Assembly: GCA_002868985.1 (NCBI GenBank)
Contig: PKTV01000501.1
Location: forward strand, 1 to 10,371
DNA length: 10,371 nt
Source of the DNA: Desulfobacteraceae bacterium
GTDB taxonomy: Bacteria; Desulfobacterota; Desulfobacteria; Desulfobacterales; UBA11574
Reading direction: 5' to 3'
Made by a program: the position numbers and the translations under genes
Shown here: in pieces, positions 1 through 4,408 of the stretch
How positions within the stretch are numbered: the stretch's first letter is position 1
How the letters are laid out: each line of letters begins with the position of its first letter
The notes under the pieces: generated by a model
Told to the model about the DNA's origin: nothing
Seen by the model: the letters and a program-made list of their open reading frames with translations, nothing else
Databases searched by the model: none

Positions 1-21
1 GAAAAATGGTTTAGCATTAGC

Positions 22-104
22 TATAAATAGGAAATAGAAAAGAGGAAATAGGAGAGAGGATAAAGGAAATAGGAAAGAGAAAATAGGAAAGAGGGTAAAG
101 GAAA
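22..104. repeat. C-free polypurine repeat tract
   Basis: The + strand has no C over these 83 nt and consists of irregular copies of units such as AGGAAATAGGAAAGAG and GAGGGTAAAGGAAA. The degenerate 7-8 nt periodicity suggests slippage-generated sequence. An antisense reading frame crosses it but encodes only a low-complexity Phe/Pro/Ser/Leu peptide, so I treat the tract as non-coding. Confidence 0.7.
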
Positions 105-107
105 CCA

Positions 108-149
108 CCCCGCCCGCCTTGCCTGAGCGAGAGCGATGGCGGGCAGGGG
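108..149. repeat. GC-rich inverted repeat (hairpin)
   Basis: CCCCGCCCGCC (108-118) pairs with GGCGGGCAGGGG (138-149), an 11-bp stem with one bulged A, across a 19-nt loop (119-137). No T run follows on the + strand. It sits between the polypurine tract and another inverted repeat, so it looks like part of a composite intergenic repeat rather than a terminator. Confidence 0.6.
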
Positions 150-151
150 AT

Positions 152-206
152 GAACACGAATAAACACAAATATTTTGAAAAATAATATTTATGTTTATTT
201 GTGTCC
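152..206. repeat. AT-rich imperfect inverted repeat, MITE-like
   Basis: The left arm 152-174 (starting GAACACGAATAAACAC) and the right arm 184-206 (ending TTTATTTGTGTCC) are 23-nt near-perfect reverse complements, with a 9-nt centre (175-183). The few mismatches are mostly transitions. I infer a small non-autonomous or palindromic repeat; no transposase or clear target duplication is visible. Confidence 0.6.
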
Positions 207-346
207 ATTTGCGGTTATCTGGTTTCTAATTCCTATTTTCTAAAATGAACATTTAACCTTGGCCCAGACCGATCACCAACACTCTATACTCAAAAAATCA
301 TGTCTGTAATAGTGCATAGGCCAGATCAAGGTATGAGCGATGCGCA

Positions 347-413
347 CCAGGGCGGGCAAAGCAATCCCCTCCGGAGGTTGCCAAATTCTGGGCTTCCTCC
401 GCGTGGCGGGAGC
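347..413 (+). promoter_or_regulatory. Possible structured 5' leader of the PocR-domain gene
   Basis: Two consecutive hairpins can be drawn. In the first, CCAG (347-350) and GGCAA (355-359) pair with TTGCC (378-382) and CTGG (388-391). In the second, GCTTCC (392-397) pairs with GGGAGC (408-413). The element lies 46 nt upstream of the start codon, in a stretch (about 240-458) with no reading frame. It is more GC-rich than its AT-rich flanks. I do not recognise a riboswitch family, so this could be a leader RNA or a decayed repeat. Confidence 0.3.
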
Positions 414-458
414 TAAGATGGGCAAGGATTATTTACTTAAAAAGGAAACTCATTAATC

Positions 459-956
459 ATGGAATTGACCGACCTTTTACCACTTGAAAAATGGAAGGAG
501 CTCGAAAGGGAAATTACCCGTAGATCCGGCCTTGATGCCAATATTTTTAATATCGACGGCATCAGAGTTACCGATTACAAAAATTGGGCAAACAAACTTT
601 GTCCTGCCATAAAGGCCACCGATAAAGGCCAGAGCTATATCTGCGCAGTTGCTCATATGAACCTTTCAGTTCAGGCAAAACAAACCCAAAAGAGCCTGGT
701 GGAAGAATGTGATGCAGGACTGGTCAAGATCATTGTTCCAATTTTTATAAAGGATGAGTTTTTGGGGGCAGTAGGTGCTTGCGGATTCTTGCTTGATGAT
801 GGCGAAGTCGATCCTTTTTTGGTGAATATGACCACCGGGATCGATGAAGAAGACATCGAGAGACTTTCAGCTGATATTCAAACAATTTCAATTGAAAAAG
901 CCAGAACTATCGTCTCTTATATAGAGGAAGAAATCAGTAAATTTGAGAAAAAATGA
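459..956 (+). CDS. Stand-alone PocR-type sensory domain protein
   Basis: This 165-residue cytoplasmic protein consists almost entirely of a PocR-type ligand-binding domain. The recognisable signature is W43, C48 (KLCPAI), C62/H66 (YICAVAH), EECDAGL with C84, the VPIF strand, and FLGAVGACGF with C108. In PocR, the regulator of propanediol/B12 genes, this domain sits before a DNA-binding domain; in other proteins it precedes kinase or GGDEF output modules. Here there is neither signal peptide, membrane segment nor output domain, only a short acidic helical tail (about 130-165). It therefore probably acts as a separate small-molecule or redox sensor that works through a partner; the ligand is unknown. 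The start is supported by AAAGGA (441-446) upstream. It is monocistronic and convergent with the cold-shock gene. The family call is firm; the role is inference. Confidence 0.85.
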   Translation: MELTDLLPLEKWKELEREITRRSGLDANIFNIDGIRVTDYKNWANKLCPAIKATDKGQSYICAVAHMNLSVQAKQTQKSLVEECDAGLVKIIVPIFIKDEFLGAVGACGFLLDDGEVDPFLVNMTTGIDEEDIERLSADIQTISIEKARTIVSYIEEEISKFEKK

Positions 957-957
957 A

Positions 958-993
958 AAAGGCATCTCATTTTTGTTTAAACGAGATGCCTTT
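958..993. terminator. Bidirectional hairpin terminator
   Basis: AAAGGCATCTC (958-968) and GAGATGCCTTT (983-993) form an 11-bp stem between the convergent PocR-domain and cold-shock genes. On the minus strand the stem is followed by T-rich sequence (TTTTTCATTTTTTC), which makes it a good intrinsic terminator for the cold-shock gene. On the plus strand the tail is weaker (TTTGATCACATGATTTTT). Confidence 0.85.
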
Positions 994-1015
994 GATCACA
1001 TGATTTTTAAAATAA

Positions 1016-1216
1016 TTAAGCTTTTCTGACGTTCTTGGCCGCGGGTCCCCGATCTCTCTCTTCCACGTCAAACGTTACCCTTTCACCTTCGGCAAGGGTT
1101 TTGAAACCATCCATGGTGATGGATGAATAATGGACAAAAATGTCTGTTCCGTCTTCCTGCTCTATGAATCCAAATCCCTTTTTGTCACTAAACCACTTTA
1201 CGATCCCATCTGCCAT
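1016..1216 (-). CDS. CspA-family cold-shock protein
   Basis: This 66-residue single cold-shock domain (OB fold) is the normal full length for the CspA family. Both RNA-binding motifs are intact: RNP1 as KGFGFIE (about 13-19) and RNP2 as DIFVHYS (about 25-31). The N-terminal GIVKWF and the C-terminal GPAAKNV are also typical. Family members bind single-stranded RNA or DNA, acting as RNA chaperones and antiterminators. The ribosome-binding site is very strong: AAGGAGGT (complement of 1224-1231), 7 nt before the ATG. The sequence alone cannot say whether it is cold-induced or constitutive. The downstream hairpin at 958-993 should end its transcript. Confidence 0.97.
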   Translation of the reverse strand: MADGIVKWFSDKKGFGFIEQEDGTDIFVHYSSITMDGFKTLAEGERVTFDVEERDRGPAAKNVRKA

Positions 1217-1375
1217 AACTCTGACCTCCTTCTGAATCCTTTCAATTTTGACCTAAGCTTCAGGTCGTCACGCCAGCAAAAGGGAAAGGTCCTTTAGAGC
1301 GAAATCGACCCGCAAAACCAATATGCCCCTATACTAAAAAACAATTCAATATCCTCATCTCAAAGGACAAACCAA

Positions 1376-1558
1376 ATGTCAAGGCAAAATAGATTTTTTG
1401 GAACGATTTTAGATAGAAATGCCTTTAAAATGAACGGAAATGCCTTCAAATTAGATAGAAATGCCTTCAAAATCAATGGAAATTCGTTGAAAGATGATAG
1501 GATGAGCAGGAATCAAAGGGTACTGTCAGATGTATCTTCATGTTCGTATGTCAGTTGA
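1376..1558 (+). CDS. Small ORF with four 7-residue repeats, uncertain
   Basis: A 60-residue frame of unknown function. After an 11-residue lead it reads LDRNAFK, MNGNAFK, LDRNAFK, INGNSLK (residues 12-39), then a polar tail. Arguments for coding are an AAAGGA Shine-Dalgarno (1362-1367) 8 nt before the ATG, a TATACT -10-like box at 1330-1335, and the repeat unit being a multiple of three. Arguments against are its small size, the possibility that a DNA-level tandem repeat created the peptide repeat, and the last 46 nt running antisense into the convergent membrane-protein gene. No signal peptide or membrane segment is evident, and I recognise no family. Confidence 0.25.
   Translation: MSRQNRFFGTILDRNAFKMNGNAFKLDRNAFKINGNSLKDDRMSRNQRVLSDVSSCSYVS
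1409..1492 (+). repeat. Tandem repeat, 4 x 21 nt (2 x 42 nt)
   Basis: Four consecutive 21-nt units start at 1409, 1430, 1451 and 1472. Units 1 and 3 are nearly identical (TTAGATAGAAATGCCTT core) and units 2 and 4 resemble each other (ATSAAYGGAAATKC core), so the array is best read as a duplicated 42-nt unit. Copy 4 is the most diverged. The repeats keep one reading frame open. Confidence 0.9.
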
Positions 1559-2292
1559 GGAGGACAATCATCGATCTTGTTGTATTCCAACTGGAGGCGA
1601 TATTTGTCTATTTCAGTCTGACGGTCAATTGTCTTTTTGGCTAAAAGATACCTTAAATAAATTATCCATATGAACAGGCCCAGGAAAACAATGCCCACAG
1701 CCAAAAAAATCCATTTATATCGCATTATTGTTTCGGTACCTGTCCGCCCAATATAGACGATCAAATTGGGAATAACCCAGTATGAAAAGACGGCCAGGAA
1801 AATAAGAAACCCTATTATAAAAATGTTAAACCTGCTGATTGCAGCGATGATCCTTTCGAATCGGTATTCATATTCCGTTCTTTTTAAATCCGTTTCATCT
1901 ATGATTTTTTCTTCCTTTAAAAAAAGGGACTGATATGCACGTACGAAAAAAGCGAACAAAAGGAAGGCAGCAACAGGTATCCCTACAGCCGAGACAAACC
2001 ATGCTCTGAAAGGGAAAGGGAGGTCCTTGGTTACAAGTTTGACCTGGTACTGTTCAAAGGGACCGAATGTTTTTTCAAAATAGTATTTATTGAACTCGCT
2101 GAGATTTTTACCGTCAGTCTCATGTATGACACTTCCGTTGGCATCCATCACCTGCAGCCAGGATTTTCGGCCGGACTTCATGGCTGCAAGCGCAAAAATC
2201 TCGAGTTCAATTAAAAAAAGAACGACTGAAATAATGATGAAAAGCGTCTTGTTCTCTCTCATGAAAGACGTTACGTTTTTTCTTTGTGACAT
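1513..2292 (-). CDS. Four-helix inner-membrane protein of unknown function
   Basis: This 259-residue protein has no family I recognise. Four hydrophobic segments lie at about residues 16-38, 97-119, 153-178 and 189-213. Helix 1 is followed by a soluble loop of about 55 residues (WLQVMDANGSVIHETDGKN onward) that is probably periplasmic. The 122-152 segment is charged (EEKIIDETDLKRTEYEYR) and probably cytoplasmic. The C-terminal 40 residues are polar, Lys/Glu/Asp-rich and helical, and probably also cytoplasmic. There are no catalytic motifs and only one Cys. The ATG has a weak GGGA 7 nt upstream, so the exact start is less certain than the frame. The gene stands alone, convergent with the small repeat ORF, and a dispersed repeat lies about 50 nt before its start. 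Confidence 0.75.
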   Translation of the reverse strand: MSQRKNVTSFMRENKTLFIIISVVLFLIELEIFALAAMKSGRKSWLQVMDANGSVIHETDGKNLSEFNKYYFEKTFGPFEQYQVKLVTKDLPFPFRAWFVSAVGIPVAAFLLFAFFVRAYQSLFLKEEKIIDETDLKRTEYEYRFERIIAAISRFNIFIIGFLIFLAVFSYWVIPNLIVYIGRTGTETIMRYKWIFLAVGIVFLGLFIWIIYLRYLLAKKTIDRQTEIDKYRLQLEYNKIDDCPPQLTYEHEDTSDSTL

Positions 2293-2341
2293 CCTGTTTT
2301 CCCGACATGCTTTTAAAAAAAAGATAATCCATTATGATAAC

Positions 2342-2379
2342 TGGAATATTGGAGTTATGGAATATTGGAGTAATGGGTT
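2342..2379 (+). repeat. Dispersed 38-nt TGGAATAAT repeat, copy 1
   Basis: The copy starts TGGAATATTGG and ends GAGTAATGGGTT. It has exactly the same length as copy 2 (5277-5314), with 31 of 38 positions identical by hand alignment. It is built from degenerate 8-9 nt units of the form TGGAATAAT. It lies in the gene-free stretch 2293-2563, upstream of the membrane-protein gene. Confidence 0.8.
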
Positions 2380-2420
2380 TAGTGGAATTCTATCTATTTT
2401 TAGATATATAAGGACAAGAT

Positions 2421-2511
2421 GTCTACAGTTCTATGATTCGCTTCAGCTGCACTAAAGAGCCGGGTCTGGAAAGTGAACGAAAGCCTGCCATGATGCGAAT
2501 CGTTTATAGAC
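2421..2511. other. Possible structured RNA element of about 90 nt
   Basis: The ends of this gene-free stretch pair: GTCTA (2421-2425) with TAGAC (2507-2511), and GATTCGC (2435-2441) with GCGAATC (2495-2501), separated by an asymmetric internal loop. They enclose about 53 nt of moderate GC with no reading frame. The element abuts the terminator-like hairpin at 2512-2548. It could be a small RNA, a 3'-UTR element of the cytochrome mRNA on the minus strand, or chance pairing. I recognise no RNA family. Confidence 0.25.
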
Positions 2512-2548
2512 GTAACAAAACCTGGTTATCAGAGCCAGGCTTTGTTAC
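2512..2548. terminator. Strong hairpin terminator for the cytochrome gene
   Basis: GTAACAAAACCTGG (2512-2525) and CCAGGCTTTGTTAC (2535-2548) form a 14-bp stem with one mismatch and a 9-nt loop. Read on the minus strand, the GC core is followed by TTTTGTTA, which acts as the U-rich release tract. It lies 15 nt beyond the cytochrome stop codon. The plus-strand reading (CTTTGTTACTT) also looks terminator-like. Confidence 0.8.
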
Positions 2549-2563
2549 TTGAAACCGTTATGC

Positions 2564-3058
2564 TTATTCTTTCGGATGACACTCTTTGCAACTGGTCGGA
2601 ACGATTATTTTCTTTTTTTCCGATGCTTTGTATAATATTTCCATTTTTTTCTGCTTGGCTTTTGTTTCTTTGTGACATCCGATACAGGTTTGATGGTATG
2701 CATATTTATAATATTTTATTCCATCTTCCGTATAAGCCAGGTATTTCGTGGGTTTTTTCGGTGCTTTCAAAAGATCATGACAATTCGATGTTGTACAGTT
2801 GGTGATTTTGGTATTTCCTTCCCATTTGTGGTGGCATGTTCGGCAATCATATTTGAAATGTTTGGCATGATGGAATCCGACCGGTGATCTCTTTGGTTCG
2901 ACCGAGGGATCGGGTTCCAGCACAATGACGCCCATGGGGACAACCATATCCTCAACGGCTTCTTCCGTATCGCTTTTATTCTGTCCGGCAACATTTAGCG
3001 CCATTCCAAAAACAAAAACAACTACCAAACACAACACCGCCAATCGTATTCTGTACAT
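2564..3058 (-). CDS. Periplasmic tetrahaem class III (c3-type) cytochrome c
   Basis: A 164-residue exported cytochrome. The signal peptide covers about residues 1-25 (hydrophobic RLAVLCLVVVFVFGMAL, likely cleaved after NVA). Four haem attachment sites follow: CRTCH (72-76), CTTSNCH (88-94, a CX4CH variant), CIGCH (125-129) and CKECH (157-161). Extra histidines in FHHAKHF, CHH and AYHQT can supply the second axial ligands. One CX4CH among CX2CH sites and the FHHAKHF start are typical of the cytochrome c3 family, which shuttles electrons between periplasmic hydrogenases or formate dehydrogenases and membrane complexes in sulfate reducers. The partner here is unknown. The frame extends upstream to 3082, but AGGAGG (complement of 3065-3070) sits 6 nt before the ATG at 3058, so I start there. 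It is monocistronic. Confidence 0.93.
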   Translation of the reverse strand: MYRIRLAVLCLVVVFVFGMALNVAGQNKSDTEEAVEDMVVPMGVIVLEPDPSVEPKRSPVGFHHAKHFKYDCRTCHHKWEGNTKITNCTTSNCHDLLKAPKKPTKYLAYTEDGIKYYKYAYHQTCIGCHKETKAKQKKMEILYKASEKKKIIVPTSCKECHPKE

Positions 3059-3092
3059 CCTCTTCCTCCTCATAAAAAACAATAAGTTAGGC

Positions 3093-3122
3093 TTTATAAA
3101 ATCTTTTTATCAAAAATTTCAA
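3093..3122 (-). promoter_or_regulatory. Candidate sigma-70 promoter of the cytochrome gene
   Basis: On the minus strand, TTGAAA (complement of 3117-3122) is followed after 18 nt by TATAAA (complement of 3093-3098), in very AT-rich DNA. Transcription would begin near 3086, leaving a short leader carrying the AGGAGG site. A perfect TATAAT (complement of 3126-3131) a little upstream is a possible second -10 box, but it lacks a clear -35. Confidence 0.45.
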
Positions 3123-3223
3123 AAAATTATATTTAATTCAAACCAGGCTATATTGAAATAAGAAAATACTTATGCTAAATAATTAAAAAAATTTCAATGA
3201 AAAAATGAGTGTGAGGACTTTTT

Positions 3224-3240
3224 TTTGACCGGCAGTCAAA
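3224..3240. promoter_or_regulatory. Palindromic operator-like site in the divergent region
   Basis: TTTGAC-N5-GTCAAA is a perfect 6-bp inverted repeat in the AT-rich gap between the divergent cytochrome and YbjQ genes. The spacing suits a dimeric regulator. It lies about 120 nt before the YbjQ start and about 100 nt behind the cytochrome promoter. No regulator can be named from this. Confidence 0.35.
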
Positions 3241-3311
3241 TTATTTAGAATTTTTTCCGCTTTTAAGGCTTTTTAACCATATTCGGGTGCGAAACTTGAG
3301 TTCTAAACAAG

Positions 3312-3340
3312 TTGGCTGCTTTGCTCTTCTCCGCTATAAC
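3312..3340 (+). promoter_or_regulatory. Candidate promoter of the first YbjQ gene
   Basis: TTGGCT (3312-3317), a 17-nt spacer, then TATAAC (3335-3340). The predicted transcript starts close to the Shine-Dalgarno site GGAGG (3352-3356), giving a very short leader, which weakens the call. Confidence 0.3.
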
Positions 3341-3360
3341 GGCAAAACGATGGAGGAAAA

Positions 3361-3675
3361 ATGATCATTACCAATATTGAAACGGTTCCAGGTAAAAATA
3401 TTGTAGAGCATTTTGGGTTGGTCTCCGGAAGTACGATCCGAGCCAAACACGTAGGTAGAGATATAATGGCGAGCCTGAAAAATCTGGTGGGCGGGGAGCT
3501 AAAAGGGTACACACACCTTTTACAGGAATCCCGTCAACAAGCATTGGACCGGATGGTTGATCAGGCACGTCAACTCGGCGCCAATGCCATCGTCAATGTG
3601 AGATTTTCGACCTCCTCCGTTGCCCAGGGGGCCGCTGAATTATATTCATATGGAACAGCCGTTCGTATCGAATAG
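3361..3675 (+). CDS. YbjQ family protein (UPF0145), soluble paralogue
   Basis: A 104-residue protein, the normal length for the YbjQ/UPF0145 family. Family hallmarks are in order: GLVSGSTIRAKHVGRDI (about 19-35), the LKNLVGGELKGYTHLL stretch (about 39-54), ALDRMVDQARQLGANAIVNVRFST (about 61-84) and the final YSYGTAVRI strand. YbjQ proteins form small ring-like oligomers and are often labelled heavy-metal-binding, but their function is not established. This copy has no Cys and no signal peptide, so it is cytoplasmic. The start is backed by TGGAGG just before the ATG. Its stop is 13 nt before the next YbjQ gene, so the two almost certainly share an mRNA. Confidence 0.92.
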   Translation: MIITNIETVPGKNIVEHFGLVSGSTIRAKHVGRDIMASLKNLVGGELKGYTHLLQESRQQALDRMVDQARQLGANAIVNVRFSTSSVAQGAAELYSYGTAVRIE

Positions 3676-3688
3676 AAGGAGATTGCCG

Positions 3689-4135
3689 GTGTATAATTTA
3701 TTATTTTTCATAACTCTGATCGCAGTCGGATATCTGGCGGGCACCTTTGCAGAACGATATCACTACCGTTCCATCCATATGCGTGAAAAAATGTTCATTA
3801 ATTTACCTGCTGTGACCATGAAAACCGTCGACTATCCTGATGATAGGATCAAATCTGCTGAATTGGTGTACGGTAGTGCCGTCATTTCCATCGATTATTT
3901 TAAGCGATTTACAGCATCACTTCGCAATATTTTCGGCGGTACCATCAAGTCATACGAAAGCCTCATTGACCGGGCGCGTCGGGAAGCGCTCCTTCGCATG
4001 AAGGAAATGGCAGGTGACTCAAAGATCATTGTCAATGTTCGCATCGAAACATCCACCATTGGTAGAAATGCCAATAAAAAGAGCGTGGGCTGTTTAGAGG
4101 CCATTGCATACGGGACTGCCCTGACCGTTGACTAA
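3689..4135 (+). CDS. Membrane-anchored YbjQ family paralogue (GTG start)
   Basis: A second YbjQ-domain protein, 148 residues from the chosen start. An N-terminal transmembrane segment (about 4-20, LLFFITLIAVGYLAGTF) is followed by a linker and a YbjQ domain (about 55-148). That domain contains VYGSAVISIDY, LRNIFGGTIKSYESLI, AREALLRM-like and IIVNVRIETS stretches and ends in IAYGTALTV. It is clearly related to the protein before it but diverged. The open frame begins at 3620 inside the upstream gene, yet AAGGAG (3676-3681) lies 7 nt before a GTG at 3689. Starting there puts the anchor at the N-terminus and removes the overlap. Whether the domain faces the cytoplasm or the periplasm is undecided. 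The pair suggests a mixed soluble/membrane-tethered oligomer (inference). Confidence 0.88.
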   Translation: MYNLLFFITLIAVGYLAGTFAERYHYRSIHMREKMFINLPAVTMKTVDYPDDRIKSAELVYGSAVISIDYFKRFTASLRNIFGGTIKSYESLIDRARREALLRMKEMAGDSKIIVNVRIETSTIGRNANKKSVGCLEAIAYGTALTVD

Positions 4136-4149
4136 ATTGGGCGATTGTT

Positions 4150-4235
4150 GAGTTTGCCGGAGATACAAGGCCCAGGGTGCGCTGCTGAAGTTAGCTACCG
4201 CAAGTACCCTGCAGTACAGTAAATCCGGTAAATTC
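4150..4235. other. Possible nested stem-loop element
   Basis: GAGTTTGCCGGA (4150-4161) can pair with TCCGGTAAATTC (4224-4235) over 12 bp with two G-U pairs in the + sense RNA. Within it CAGGGT (4173-4178) pairs perfectly with ACCCTG (4206-4211), and GCG (4179-4181) with CGC (4199-4201). No U run follows, so it is not a standard terminator. It starts 15 nt after the second YbjQ stop codon and could be a 3' mRNA element, an attenuator, or a repetitive-palindrome remnant. Confidence 0.35.
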
Positions 4236-4254
4236 GGCAAGTTTGGAGGATTTC

Positions 4255-4269
4255 AAATTGTGACAATTT
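4255..4269. promoter_or_regulatory. Operator-like palindrome, upstream site
   Basis: AAATTGT-G-ACAATTT is a perfect 15-nt palindrome with a single central base, overlapping the left arm of the 132-bp element. Its half-site TTGTGACA matches the downstream site, suggesting the same protein could bind both. Confidence 0.35.
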
Positions 4270-4363
4270 TTGTAGTATTTAAACACATAATGGGCGAGTG
4301 TCTGCCCTGCCTTCGTGAAACGAACAGCGTGTTAAAATGTTAAAAATATATCATCTTTTTACT

Positions 4364-4376
4364 ATTGTGTCACAAT
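4364..4376. promoter_or_regulatory. Operator-like palindrome, downstream site
   Basis: ATTGTG-T-CACAAT is a perfect 13-nt palindrome lying 32 nt before the M48 start and just downstream of AT-rich, promoter-like sequence. That position would suit repression. It lies about 108 bp centre to centre from the upstream site, roughly ten helical turns. Confidence 0.35.
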
Positions 4377-4408
4377 TTGAAACGCTCAATTTAGGTATGG
4401 ATCAGTAG

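Larger units (their letters stand above)
4251..4382. repeat. 132-bp element framed by a perfect 15-bp inverted repeat
   Basis: TTTCAAATTGTGACA (4251-4265) is the exact reverse complement of TGTCACAATTTGAAA (4368-4382). The 102 bp between them hold no gene but include a small GGGC/GCCC hairpin (4291-4306) and AT-rich, promoter-like sequence (TTAAAATGTTAAAAATATAT). The right arm ends 26 nt before the M48 start codon. It is either a miniature mobile element or a pair of matched operators. No direct repeat flanks the outer ends. Confidence 0.7.

Noticed and set aside
24..206. CRISPR-like array at the left edge
   Set aside because: The repeats are irregular, A/G-only and lack unique spacers of constant length.
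17..208. 63-codon minus-strand ORF with Phe/Pro/Ser/Leu-rich sequence
   Set aside because: It is a translation of the polypurine tract and inverted repeats; low complexity, with no domain or ribosome-binding support.
1376..1400. Perfect TTGACA on the minus strand (complement of 1377-1382) as a cold-shock gene promoter
   Set aside because: The sequence 17 nt downstream is GATGAG, not a -10 box; the promoter could not be placed with confidence.
1409..1492. CRISPR-like array of 21-nt units
   Set aside because: The units abut with no spacers, so this is a tandem repeat.
2090..2455. 121-codon + ORF
   Set aside because: Its first part is antisense to the membrane-protein gene and its tail reads through the dispersed repeat, giving the MEYWSNG type of peptide.
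3059..3082. Longer cytochrome start at TTG 3082 or ATG 3073
   Set aside because: The AGGAGG that best explains initiation lies inside this stretch, 6 nt before the ATG at 3058; starting later also gives a more standard signal peptide.
2542..3161. Several + strand ORFs and a minus-frame ORF over the cytochrome region
   Set aside because: They overlap the cytochrome gene, whose signal peptide and four haem motifs establish the coding frame.
3224..3255. TTGACC (3225-3230) as a -35 box for the YbjQ gene
   Set aside because: No acceptable -10 hexamer lies 16-18 nt downstream; the inverted repeat is the better explanation.
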